A stretch of 64,000 nucleotides of DNA from positions 1 to 64,000 of the forward strand of contig CAUVYP010000589.1 of NCBI GenBank assembly GCA_963556195.1, read 5' to 3'. Below the pieces are notes generated by a model. It worked only from the letters and a program-made list of their open reading frames with translations. It searched no databases and was not told the origin of the DNA. How positions within the stretch are numbered: position 1 is the first letter of the stretch; every line of letters begins with the position of its first letter. The translations under genes and the position numbers were made by a program. Source of the DNA: Sepiola atlantica. Its lineage: Eukaryota > Mollusca > Cephalopoda > Sepiida > Sepiolidae. This document shows, in pieces, positions 37,946 through 51,152 of the stretch.

Positions 37946-40900
37946 GTGCGATTTAAAGTTAGTATCGCTTTTGTTTATAACTTCACCATTCTTTAGAATT
38001 GTGCAACGAAACTTTGCAGAGATAAGCGGAGTCACATGCTCTACTGAAGTACCAAGTTTCAGAAGTGCAGCTCTTTTACTGCCGGAGATATGTCGATACA
38101 AACTGAATACGCAAAACATCAACAAAATTTAGCGCGTTTTAAAGTTGATATCGCTTTTGTTTATAACTTCCACATTTATTCGAATTGTGCAACGAAACTT
38201 TGCACAGATTAGCGGAGTCACATTTCCTACTGAAGTACCAAGTTTCAGAAGTGCAGCTCTTGTACTGCCGGAGATATGTCGATACAAACTGAATACGCAA
38301 AACATCAACAAAATTTAGCGCGTTTTAAAGTTGATATCGCTTTTGTTTATAACTTCCACATTTATTCGAATTGTGCAACGAAACTTTGCACAGATTAGCG
38401 GAGTCACATTTTCTACTGAAGTACCAAGTTTCAGAAGTGCAGCTCTTGTACTGCCGGAGATATGTCGATACAAACTGAATACGCAAAACATCAACAAAAT
38501 TTAGCGCGTTTTAAAGTTGATATCGCTTTTGTTTATAACTTCCACATTTATTCGAATTGTGCAACGAAACTTTGCACAGATTAGCGGAGTCACATTTTCT
38601 ACTGAAGTACCAAGTTTCAGAAGTGCAGCTCTTGTACTGCCGGAGATATGTCGATACAAACTGAATACGCAAAACATCAACAAAATTTAGCGCGTTTTAA
38701 AGTTGATATCGCTTTTGTTTATAACTTCCACATTTATTCGAATTGTGCAACGAAACTTTGCACAGATTAGCGGAGTCACATTTTCTACTGAAGTACCAAG
38801 TTTCAGAAGTGCAGCTCTTGTACTGCCGGAGATATGTCGATACAAACTGAATACGCAAAACATCAACAAAATTTAGCGCGTTTTAAAGTTGATATCGCTT
38901 TTGTTTATAACTTCCACATTTATTCGAATTGTGCAACGAAACTTTGCACAGATTAGCGGAGTCACAGTTCCTACTGAAGTACCAAGTTTCAGAAGTGCAG
39001 CTCTTGTACTGCCGGAGATATGTCGATACAAACTGAATACGCAAAACATCAACAAAATTTAGCGCGTTTTAAAGTTGATATCGCTTTTGTTTATAACTTC
39101 CACATTTATTCGAATTGTGCAACGAAACTTTGCACAGATTAGCGGAGTCACATTTTCTACTGAAGTACCAAGTTTCAGAAGTGCAGCTCTTGTACTGCCG
39201 GAGATATGTCGATACAAACTGAATACGCAAAACATCAACAAAATTTAGCGCGTTTTAAAGTTGATATCGCTTTTGTTTATAACTTCCACATTTATTCGAA
39301 TTGTGCAACGAAACTTTGCACAGATTAGCGGAGTCACATTTTCTACTGAAGTACCAAGTTTCAGAAGTGCAGCTCTTGTACTGCCGGAGATATGTCGATA
39401 CAAACTGAATACGCAAAACATCAACAAAATTTAGCGCGTTTTAAAGTTGATATCGCTTTTGTTTATAACTTCCACATTTATTCGAATTGTGCAACGAAAC
39501 TTTGCACAGATTAGCGGAGTACCATTTACTACTGAAGTACCAAGTTTCAGAAGTGCAGCTCTTGTACTGCCGGAGATATGTCGATACAAACTGAATACGC
39601 AAAACATCAACAAAATTTAGCGCGTTTTAAAGTTGATATCGCTTTTGTTTATAACTTCCACATTTATTCGAATTGTGCAACGAAACTTTGCAGACAGTCG
39701 CGGATAGGCCTTTGCTACTGAAGTACCAAGTTTCAGAAGTGCAGCTCTTGTATTGCCGGAGATATGTCGATACAAACTGAATACGCAAAACATCAACAAA
39801 ATTTAGCGCGTTTTAAAGTTGATATCGCTTTTGTTTATAACTTCCACATTTATTCGAATTGTGCAACGAAACTTTGCACAGATTAGCGGAGTCACATTTT
39901 CTACTGAAGTACCAAGTTTCAGAAGTGCAGCTCTTGTACTGCCGGAGATATGTCGATACAAACTGAATACGCAAAACATCAACAAAATTTAGCGCGTTTT
40001 AAAGTTGATATCGCTTTTGTTTATAACTTCCACATTTATTCGAATTGTGCAACGAAACTTTGCACAGATTAGCGGAGTCACATTTTCTACTGAAGTACCA
40101 AGTTTCAGAAGTGCAGCTCTTGTACTGCCGGAGATATGTCGATACAAACTGAATACGCAAAACATCAACAAAATTTAGCGCGTTTTAAAGTTGATATCGC
40201 TTTTGTTTATAACTTCCACATTTATTCGAATTGTGCAACGAAACTTTGCACAGATTAGCGGAGTCACAGTTCCTACTGAAGTACCAAGTTTCAGAAGTGC
40301 AGCTCTTGTACTGCCGGAGATATGTCGATACAAACTGAATACGCAAAACATCAACAAAATTTAGCGCGTTTTAAAGTTGATATCGCTTTTGTTTATAACT
40401 TCCACATTTATTCGAATTGTGCAACGAAACTTTGCACAGATTAGCGGAGTCACATTTTCTACTGAAGTACCAAGTTTCAACAGTGCAGCTCTTGTACTGC
40501 CGGAGATATGTCGATACAAACTGAATACGCAAAACATCAACAAAATTTAGCGCGTTTTAAAGTTGATATCGCTTTTGTTTATAACTTCCACATTTATTCG
40601 AATTGTGCAACGAAACTTTGCACAGATTAGCGGAGTCACATTTTCTACTGAAGTACCAAGTTTCAGAAGTGCAGCTCTTGTACTGCCGGAGATATGTCGA
40701 TACAAACTGAATACGCAAAACATCAACAAAATTTAGCGCGTTTTAAAGTTGATATCGCTTTTGTTTATAACTTCCACATTTATTCGAATTGTGCAACGAA
40801 ACTTTGCACAGATTAGCGGAGTACCATTTACTACTGAAGTACCAAGTTTCAGAAGTGCAGCTCTTGTACTGCCGGAGATATGTCGATACAAACTGAATAC

Positions 40901-41293
40901 GCAAAACATCAACAAAATTTAGCGCGTTTTAAAGTTGATATCGCTTTTGTTTATAACTTCCACATTTATTCGAATTGTGCAACGAAACTTTGCAGACAGT
41001 CGCGGATAGGCCTTTGCTACTGAAGTACCAAGTTTCAGAAGTGCAGCTCTTGTATTGCCGGAGATATGTCGATACAAACTGAATACGCAAAACATCAACA
41101 AAATTTAGCGCGTTTTAAAGTTGATATCGCTTTTGTTTATAACTTCCACATTTATTCGAATTGTGCAACGAAACTTTGCACAGATTAGCGGAGTCACATT
41201 TTCTACTGAAGTACCAAGTTTCAGAAGTGCAGCTCTTGTACTGCCGGAGATATGTCGATACAAACTGAATACGCAAACTATCAACAAAATTTA
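37946..41293 (+). repeat. HOR unit, 18-mer with internal 7-mer duplication
   Basis: Order H' G A A A T A A V K' A A T A A V K' I. Seven monomers (38504-39805) are repeated at 39806-41107, including the scrambled V box and the gtattgcc K'. The second copy has a private tttcaacag. Confidence 0.88.
39434..39619 (+). repeat. Class V monomer, scrambled-box form, representative copy
   Basis: V monomers have 'a' at position 95 (catttactac): 36457 and 46316. In a derived form at 39434, 40736 and 49665 the stretch gagtcacattt reads gagtaccattt, a two-position rearrangement rather than a single substitution. The three derived copies sit at matching places in duplicated blocks. Confidence 0.85.
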
Positions 41294-42595
41294 GTGCGAT
41301 TTAAAGTTAGTATCGCTTTTGTTTATAACTTCACCATTCTTTAGAATTGTGCAACGAAACTTTGCAGAGATAAGCGGAGTCACATGCTCTACTGAAGTAC
41401 CAAGTTTCAGAAGTGCAGCTCTTTTACTGCCGGAGATATGTCGATACAAACTGAATACGCAAAACATCAACAAAATTTAGCGCGTTTTAAAGTTGATATC
41501 GCTTTTGTTTATAACTTCCACATTTATTCGAATTGTGCAACGAAACTTTGCACAGATTAGCGGAGTCACATTTCCTACTGAAGTACCAAGTTTCAGAAGT
41601 GCAGCTCTTTTACTGCCGGAGATATGTCGATACAAACTGAATACGCAAAACATCAACAAAATTTAGCGCGTTTTAAAGTTGATATCGCTTTTGTTTATAA
41701 CTTCCACATTTATTCGAATTGTGCAACGAAACTTTGCACAGATTAGCGGAGTCACATTTCCTACTGAAGTACCAAGTTTCAGAAGTGCAGCTCTTGTACT
41801 GCCGGAGATATGTCGATACAAACTGAATACGCAAAACATCAACAAAATTTAGCGCGTTTTAAAGTTGATATCGCTTTTGTTTATAACTTCCACATTTATT
41901 CGAATTGTGCAACGAAACTTTGCACAGATTAGCGGAGTCACATTTTCTACTGAAGTACCAAGTTTCAGAAGTGCAGCTCTTGTACTGCCGGAGATATGTC
42001 GATACAAACTGAATACGCAAAACATCAACTAAATTTAGCGCGTTTTAAAGTTGATATCGCTTTTGTTTATAACTTCCACATTTATTCGAATTGTGCCACG
42101 AAACTTTGCACAGATTAGCGGAGTCACATTTTCTACTGAAGTACCAAGTTTCAGAAGTGCAGCTCTTGTACTGCCGGAGATATGTCGATACAAACTGAAT
42201 ACGCAAAACATCAACAAAATTTAGCGCGTTTTAAAGTTGATATCGCTTTTGTTTATAACTTCCACATTTATTCGAATTGTGCAACGAAACTTTGCACAGA
42301 TTAGCGGAGTCACATTTTCTACTGAAGTACCAAGTTTCAGAAGTGCAGCTCTTGTACTGCCGGAGATATGTCGATACAAACTGAATACGCAAAACATCAA
42401 CAAAATTTAGCGCGTTTTAAAGTTGATATCGCTTTTGTTTATAACTTCCACATTTATTCGAATTGTGCAACGAAACTTTGCACAGATTAGCGGAGTCACA
42501 TTTTCTACTGAGGTACCAAGTTTCAGAAGTGCAGCTCTTGTACTGCCGGAGATATGTCGATACAAACTGAATACGCAAACTATCAACAAAATTTA
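41294..42595 (+). repeat. HOR unit, 7-mer (copy 1)
   Basis: Order H' G G A A A I. Markers: cttttactg in the first G, caactaaattta end, gtgccacg in the next A, gaggtacc in I. All recur in 51153-52454. Confidence 0.9.
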
Positions 42596-44641
42596 GTGCG
42601 ATTTAAAGTTAGTATCGCTTTTGTTTATAACTTCACCATTCTTTAGAATTGTGCAACGAAACTTTGCAGAGATAAGCGGAGTCACATGCTCTGCTGAAGT
42701 ACCAAGTTTCAGAAGTGCAGCTCTTTTACTGCCGGAGATATGTCGATACAAACTGAATACGCAAAACATCAACAAAATTTAGCGCGTTTTAAAGTTGATA
42801 TCGCTTTTGTTTATAACTTCCACATTTATTCGAATTGTGCAACGAAACTTTGCACAGATTAGCGGAGTCACATTTCCTACTGAAGTACCAAGTTTCAGAA
42901 GTGCAGCTCTTGTACTGCCGGAGATATGTCGATACAAACTGAATACGCAAAACATCAACAAAATTTAGCGCGTTTTAAAGTTGATATCGCTTTTGTTTAT
43001 AACTTCCACATTTATTCGAATTGTGCAACGAAACTTTGCACAGATTAGCGGAGTCACATTTTCTACTGAAGTACCAAGTTTCAGAAGTGCAGCTCTTGTA
43101 CTGCCGGAGATATGTCGATACAAACTGAATACGCAAAACATCAACAAAATTTAGCGCGTTTTAAAGTTGATATCGCTTTTGTTTATAACTTCCACATTTA
43201 TTCGAATTGTGCAACGAAACTTTGCACAGATTAGCGGAGTCACATTTTCTACTGAAGTACCAAGTTTCAGAAGTGCAGCTCTTGTACTGCCGGAGATATG
43301 TCGATACAAACTGAATACGCAAAACATCAACAAAATTTAGCGCGTTTTAAAGTTGATATCGCTTTTGTTTATAACTTCCACATTTATTCGAATTGTGCAA
43401 CGAAACTTTGCAGACAGTCGCGGATAGGCCTTTTCTACTGAAGTACCAAGTTTCAGAAGTGCAGCTCTTGTACTGCCGGAGATATGTCGATACAAACTGA
43501 ATACGCAAAACATCAACAAAATTTAGCGCGTTTTAAAGTTGATATCGCTTTTGTTTATAACTTCCACATTTATTCGAATTGTGCAACGAAACTTTGCACA
43601 GATTAGCGGAGTCACATTTTCTACTGAAGTACCAAGTTTCAGAAGTGCAGCTCTTGTACTGCCGGAGATATGTCGATACAAACTGAATACGCAAAACATC
43701 AACAAAATTTAGCGCGTTTTAAAGTTGATATCGCTTTTGTTTATAACTTCCACATTTATTCGAATTGTGCAACGAAACTTTGCACAGATTAGCGGAGTCA
43801 CATTTTCTACTGAAGTACCAAGTTTCAGAAGTGCAGCTCTTGTACTGCCGGAGATATGTCGATGCAAACTGAATACGCAAAACATCAACAAAATTTAGCG
43901 CGTTTTAAAGTTGATATCGCTTTTGTTTATAACTTCCACATTTATTCGAATTGTGCAACGAAACTTTGCAGACAGTCGCGGATAGGCCTTTGCTACTGAA
44001 GTACCAAGTTTCAGAAGTGCAGCTCTTGTACTGCCGGAGATATGTCGATACAAACTGAATACGCAAAACATCAACAAAATTTAGCGCGTTTTAAAGTTGA
44101 TATCGCTTTTGTTTATAACTTCCACATTTATTCGAATTGTGCAACGAAACTTTGCACAGATTAGCGGAGTCACATTTTCTACTGAGGTACCAAGTTTCAG
44201 AAGTGCAGCTCTTGTACTGCCGGAGATATGTCGATACAAACTGAATACGCAAAACATCAACAAAATTTAGCGCGTTTTAAAGTTGATATCGCTTTTGTTT
44301 ATAACTTCCACATTTATTCGAATTGTGCAACGAAACTTTGCACAGATTAGCGGAGTCACATTTTCTACTGAAGTACCAAGTTTCAGAAGTGCAGCTCTTG
44401 TACTGCCGGAGATATGTCGATACAAACTGAATACGCAAAACATCAACAAAATTTAGCGCGTTTTAAAGTTGATATCGCTTTTGTTTATAACTTCCACATT
44501 TATTCGAATTGTGCAACGAAACTTTGCAGACAGTCGCGGATAGGCCTTTGCTACTGAAGTACCAAGTTTCAGAAGTGCAGCTCTTGTACTGCCGGAGATA
44601 TGTCGATACAAACTGAATACGCAAACTATCAACAAAATTTT
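42596..44641 (+). repeat. HOR unit, 11-mer ending in a K' with I tail
   Basis: Order H' G A A K A A K' A A K'. H' has ctctgctgaag. The last monomer (44456) is K' with the I tail and an aatttt junction, the seam between the two 9.86-kb copies. The A at 44084 has gaggtacc. Confidence 0.88.
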
Positions 44642-47059
44642 GTGCGATTTAAAGTTAGTATCGCTTTTGTTTATAACTTCACGATTCTTTAGAATTGTGC
44701 AACGAAACTTTGCAGAGATAAGCGGAGTCACATGCTCTACTGAAGTACCAAGTTTCAGAAGTGCAGCTCTTTTACTGCCGGAGATATGTCGATACAAACT
44801 GAATACGCAAAACATCAACAAAATTTAGCGCGTTTTAAAGTTGATATCGCTTTTGTTTATAACTTCCACATTTATTCGAATTGTGCAACGAAACTTTGCA
44901 CAGATTAGCGGAGTCACATTTCCTACTGAAGTACCAAGTTTCAGAAGTGCAGCTCTTGTACTGCCGGAGATATGTCGATACAAACTGAATACGCAAAACA
45001 TCAACAAAATTTAGCGCGTTTTAAAGTTGATATCGCTTTTGTTTATAACTTCCACATTTATTCGAATTGTGCAACGAAACTTTGCACAGATTAGCGGAGT
45101 CACATTTTCTACTGAAGTACCAAGTTTCAGAAGTGCAGCTCTTGTACTGCCGGAGATATGTCGATACAAACTGAATACGCAAAACATCAACAAAATTTAG
45201 CGCGTTTTAAAGTTGATATCGCTTTTGTTTATAACTTCCACATTTATTCGAATTGTGCAACGAAACTTTGCACAGATTAGCGGAGTCACATTTTCTTCTG
45301 AAGTACCAAGTTTCAGAAGTGCAGCTCTTGTACTGCCGGAGATATGTCGATACAAACTGAATACGCAAAACATCAACAAAATTTAGCGCGTTTTAAAGTT
45401 GATATCGCTTTTGTTTATAACTTCCACATTTATTCGAATTGTGCAACGAAACTTTGCACAGATTAGCGGAGTCACATTTTCTACTGAAGTACCAAGTTTC
45501 AGAAGTGCAGCTCTTGTACTGCCGGAGATATGTCGATACAAACTGAATACGCAAAACATCAACAAAATTTAGCGCGTTTTAAAGTTGATATCGCTTTTGT
45601 TTATAACTTCCACATTTATTCGAATTGTGCAACGAAACTTTGCACAGATTAGCGGAGTCACAGTTCCTACTGAAGTACCAAGTTTCAGAAGTGCAGCTCT
45701 TGTACTGCCGGAGATATGTCGATACAAACTGAATACGCAAAACATCAACAAAATTTAGCGCGTTTTAAAGTTGATATCGCTTTTGTTTATAACTTCCACA
45801 TTTATTCGAATTGTGCAACGAAACTTTGCACAGATTAGCGGAGTCACATTTTCTACTGAAGTACCAAGTTTCAGAAGTGCAGCTCTTGTACTGCCGGAGA
45901 TATGTCGATACAAACTGAATACGCAAAACATCAACAAAATTTAGCGCGTTTTAAAGTTGATATCGCTTTTGTTTATAACTTCCACATTTATTCGAATTGT
46001 GCAACGAAACTTTGCACAGATTAGCGGAGTCACATTTTCTACTGAAGTACCAAGTTTCAGAAGTGCAGCTCTTGTACTGCCGGAGATATGTCGATACAAA
46101 CTGAATACGCAAAACATCAACAAAATTTAGCGCGTTTTAAAGTTGATATCGCTTTTGTTTATAACTTCCACATTTATTCGAATTGTGCAACGAAACTTTG
46201 CACAGATTAGCGGAGTCACATTTTCTACTGAAGTACCAAGTTTCAGAAGTGCAGCTCTTGTACTGCCGGAGATATGTCGATACAAACTGAATACGCAAAA
46301 CATCAACAAAATTTAGCGCGTTTTAAAGTTGATATCGCTTTTGTTTATAACTTCCACATTTATTCGAATTGTGCAACGAAACTTTGCACAGATTAGCGGA
46401 GTCACATTTACTACTGAAGTACCAAGTTTCAGAAGTGCAGCTCTTGTACTGCCGGAGATATGTCGATACAAACTGAATACGCAAAACATCAACAAAATTT
46501 AGCGCGTTTTAAAGTTGATATCGCTTTTGTTTATAACTTCCACATTTATTCGAATTGTGCAACGAAACTTTGCAGACAGTCGCGGATAGGCCTTTGCTAC
46601 TGAAGTACCAAGTTTCAGAAGTGCAGCTCTTGTACTGCCGGAGATATGTCGATACAAACTGAATACGCAAAACATCAACAAAATTTAGCGCGTTTTAAAG
46701 TTGATATCGCTTTTGTTTATAACTTCCACATTTATTCGAATTGTGCAACGAAACTTTGCACAGATTAGCGGAGTCACAGTTCCTACTGAAGTACCAAGTT
46801 TCAGAAGTGCAGCTCTTGTACTGCCGGAGATATGTCGATACAAACTGAATACGCAAAACATCAACAAAATTTAGCGCGTTTTAAAGTTGATATCGCTTTT
46901 GTTTATAACTTCCACATTTATTCGAATTGTGCAACGAAACTTTGCACAGATTAGCGGAGTCACATTTTCTACTGAAGTACCAAGTTTCAGAAGTGCAGCT
47001 CTTGTACTGCCGGAGATATGTCGATACAAACTGAATACGCAAACTATCAACAAAATTTA
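44642..47059 (+). repeat. HOR unit, 13-mer, start of 9.86-kb copy 2
   Basis: Order H' G A A A T A A A V K' T I. Same H' markers as 34783, with one extra K' between V and T. One A has attttcttctg. Confidence 0.88.
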
Positions 47060-47990
47060 GTGCGATTTAAAGTTAGTATCGCTTTTGTTTATAACTTCAC
47101 CATTCTTTAGAATTGTGTAACGAAACTTTGCAGAGATAAGCGGAGTCACATGCTCTACTGAAGTACCAAGTTTCAGAAGTGCAGCTCTTTTACTGCCGGA
47201 GATATGTCGATACAAACTGAATACGCAAAACATCAACAAAATTTAGCGCGTTTTAAAGTTGATATCGCTTTTGTTTATAACTTCCACATTTATTCGAATT
47301 GTGCAACGAAACTTTGCACAGATTAGCGGAGTCACATTTTCTACTGAAGTACCAAGTTTCAGAAGTGCAGCTCTTGTACTGCCGGAGATATGTCGATACA
47401 AACTGAATACGCAAAACATCAACAAAATTTAGCGCGTTTTAAAGTTGATATCGCTTTTGTTTATAACTTCCACATTTATTCGAATTGTGCAACGAAACTT
47501 TGCACAGATTAGCGGAGTCACATTTTCTACTGAAGTACCAAGTTTCAGAAGTGCAGCTCTTGTACTGCCGGAGATATGTCGATACAAACTGAATACGCAA
47601 AACATCAACAAAATTTAGCGCGTTTTAAAGTTGATATCGCTTTTGTTTATAACTTCCACATTTATTCGAATTGTGCAACGAAACTTTGCAGACAGTCGCG
47701 GATAGGCCTTTGCTACTGAAGTACCAAGTTTCAGAAGTGCAGCTCTTGTACTGCCGGAGATATGTCGATACAAACTGAATACGCAAAACATCAACAAAAT
47801 TTAGCGCGTTTTAAAGTTGATATCGCTTTTGTTTATAACTTCCACATTTATTCGAATTGTGCAACGAAACTTTGCACAGATTAGCGGAGTCACATTTTTG
47901 TACTGAAGTACCAAGTTTCAGAAGTGCAGCTCTTGTACTGCCGGAGATATGTCGATACAAACTGAATACGCAAACTATCAACAAAATTTA
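47060..47990 (+). repeat. HOR unit, 5-mer with a 187-bp monomer (copy 2)
   Basis: Order H' A A K' I. The same 1-bp insertion as 37759-37945 occurs in the I at 47804-47990. H' has a private ttgtgtaacg. Confidence 0.9.
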
Positions 47991-50222
47991 GTGCGATTTA
48001 AAGTTAGTATCGCTTTTGTTTATAACTTCACCATTCTTTAGAATTGTGCAACGAAACTTTGCAGAGATAAGCGGAGTCACATGCTCTACTGAAGTACCAA
48101 GTTTCAGAAGTGCAGCTCTTTTACTGCCGGAGATATGTCGATACAAACTGAATACGCAAAACATCAACAAAATTTAGCGCGTTTTAAAGTTGATATCGCT
48201 TTTGTTTATAACTTCCACATTTATTCGAATTGTGCAACGAAACTTTGCACAGATTAGCGGAGTCACATTTCCTACTGAAGTACCAAGTTTCAGAAGTGCA
48301 GCTCTTGTACTGCCGGAGATATGTCGATACAAACTGAATACGCAAAACATCAACAAAATTTAGCGCGTTTTAAAGTTGATATCGCTTTTGTTTATAACTT
48401 CCACATTTATTCGAATTGTGCAACGAAACTTTGCACAGATTAGCGGAGTCACATTTTCTACTGAAGTACCAAGTTTCAGAAGTGCAGCTCTTGTACTGCC
48501 GGAGATATGTCGATACAAACTGAATACGCAAAACATCAACAAAATTTAGCGCGTTTTAAAGTTGATATCGCTTTTGTTTATAACTTCCACATTTATTCGA
48601 ATTGTGCAACGAAACTTTGCACAGATTAGCGGAGTCACATTTTCTACTGAAGTACCAAGTTTCAGGAGTGCAGCTCTTGTACTGCCGGAGATATGTCGAT
48701 ACAAACTGAATACGCAAAACATCAACAAAATTTAGCGCGTTTTAAAGTTGATATCGCTTTTGTTTATAACTTCCACATTTATTCGAATTGTGCAACGAAA
48801 CTTTGCACAGATTAGCGGAGTCACATTTTCTACTGAAGTACCAAGTTTCAGAAGTGCAGCTCTTGTACTGCCGGAGATATGTCGATACAAACTGAATACG
48901 CAAAACATCAACAAAATTTAGCGCGTTTTAAAGTTGATATCGCTTTTGTTTATAACTTCCACATTTATTCGAATTGTGCAACGAAACTTTGCACAGATTA
49001 GCGGAGTCACAGTTCCTACTGAAGTACCAAGTTTCAGAAGTGCAGCTCTTGTACTGCCGGAGATATGTCGATACAAACTGAATACGCAAAACATCAACAA
49101 AATTTAGCGCGTTTTAAAGTTGATATCGCTTTTGTTTATAACTTCCACATTTATTCGAATTGTGCAACGAAACTTTGCACAGATTAGCGGAGTCACATTT
49201 TCTACTGAAGTACCAAGTTTCAGAAGTGCAGCTCTTGTACTGCCGGAGATATGTCGATACAAACTGAATACGCAAAACATCAACAAAATTTAGCGCGTTT
49301 TAAAGTTGATATCGCTTTTGTTTATAACTTCCACATTTATTCGAATTGTGCAACGAAACTTTGCACAGATTAGCGGAGTCACATTTTCTACTGAAGTACC
49401 AAGTTTCAGAAGTGCAGCTCTTGTACTGCCGGAGATATGTCGATACAAACTGAATACGCAAAACATCAACAAAATTTAGCGCGTTTTAAAGTTGATATCG
49501 CTTTTGTTTATAACTTCCACATTTATTCGAATTGTGCAACGAAACTTTGCACAGATTAGCGGAGTCACATTTTCTACTGAAGTACCAAGTTTCAGAAGTG
49601 CAGCTCTTGTACTGCCGGAGATATGTCGATACAAACTGAATACGCAAAACATCAACAAAATTTAGCGCGTTTTAAAGTTGATATCGCTTTTGTTTATAAC
49701 TTCCACATTTATTCGAATTGTGCAACGAAACTTTGCACAGATTAGCGGAGTACCATTTACTACTGAAGTACCAAGTTTCAGAAGTGCAGCTCTTGTACTG
49801 CCGGAGATATGTCGATACAAACTGAATACGCAAAACATCAACAAAATTTAGCGCGTTTTAAAGTTGATATCGCTTTTGTTTATAACTTCCACATTTATTC
49901 GAATTGTGCAACGAAACTTTGCAGACAGTCGCGGATAGGCCTTTGCTACTGAAGTACCAAGTTTCAGAAGTGCAGCTCTTGTATTGCCGGAGATATGTCG
50001 ATACAAACTGAATACGCAAAACATCAACAAAATTTAGCGCGTTTTAAAGTTGATATCGCTTTTGTTTATAACTTCCACATTTATTCGAATTGTGCAACGA
50101 AACTTTGCACAGATTAGCGGAGTCACATTTTCTACTGAAGTACCAAGTTTCAGAAGTGCAGCTCTTGTACTGCCGGAGATATGTCGATACAAACTGAATA
50201 CGCAAACTATCAACAAAATTTA
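47991..50222 (+). repeat. HOR unit, 12-mer
   Basis: Order H' G A A A T A A A V K' I, with the scrambled V box and gtattgcc K'. Counterpart of 37946-41293 without its 7-mer duplication and with one more A. Confidence 0.88.
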
Positions 50223-51152
50223 GTGCGATTTAAAGTTAGTATCGCTTTTGTTTATAACTTCACCATTCTTTAGAATTGTGCAACGAAACTTTGCAGAGAT
50301 AAGCGGAGTCACATGCTCTACTGAAGTACCAAGTTTCAGAAGTGCAGCTCTTTTACTGCCGGAGATATGTCGATACAAACTGAATACGCAAAACATCAAC
50401 AAAATTTAGCGCGTTTTAAAGTTGATATCGCTTTTGTTTATAACTTCCACATTTATTCGAATTGTGCAACGAAACTTTGCACAGATTAGCGGAGTCACAT
50501 TTCCTACTGAAGTACCAAGTTTCAGAAGTGCAGCTCTTTTACTGCCGGAGATATGTCGATACAAACTGAATACGCAAAACATCAACAAAATTTAGCGCGT
50601 TTTAAAGTTGATATCGCTTTTGTTTATAACTTCCACATTTATTCGAATTGTGCAACGAAACTTTGCACAGATTAGCGGAGTCACATTTTCTACTGAAGTA
50701 CCAAGTTTCAGAAGTGCAGCTCTTGTACTGCCGGAGATATGTCGATACAAACTGAATACGCAAAACATCAACAAAATTTAGCGCGTTTTAAAGTTGATAT
50801 CGCTTTTGTTTATAACTTCCACATTTATTCGAATTGTGCAACGAAACTTTGCAGACAGTCGCGGATAGACCTTTGCTACTGAAGTACCAAGTTTCAGAAG
50901 TGCAGCTCTTGTATTGCCGGAGATATGTCGATACAAACTGAATACGCAAAACATCAACAAAATTTAGCGCGTTTTAAAGTTGATATCGCTTTTGTTTATA
51001 ACTTCCACATTTATTCGAATTGTGCAACGAAACTTTGCACAGATTAGCGGAGTCACATTTTCTACTGAAGTACCAAGTTTCAGAAGTGCAGCTCTTGTAC
51101 TGCCGGAGATATGTCGATACAAACTGAATACGCAAACTATCAACAAAATTTA
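50223..51152 (+). repeat. HOR unit, 5-mer, extra in copy 2
   Basis: Order H' G A K' I. It begins like 51153 (G with cttttactg) and ends like the preceding unit (gtattgcc K', here with atagacc). No counterpart in copy 1; looks like a product of unequal exchange. Confidence 0.85.

Larger units (their letters stand above)
34783..44641 (+). repeat. Segmental duplication, copy 1 (9859 bp)
   Basis: Fifty-three monomers plus one inserted base. It shares with copy 2, in the same order: the aatttt junction and ttcacgattc H', the 187-bp I, the scrambled V box with gtattgcc K', G with cttttactg, caactaaattta, gtgccacg, gaggtacc, and ctctgctgaag. Confidence 0.9.
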
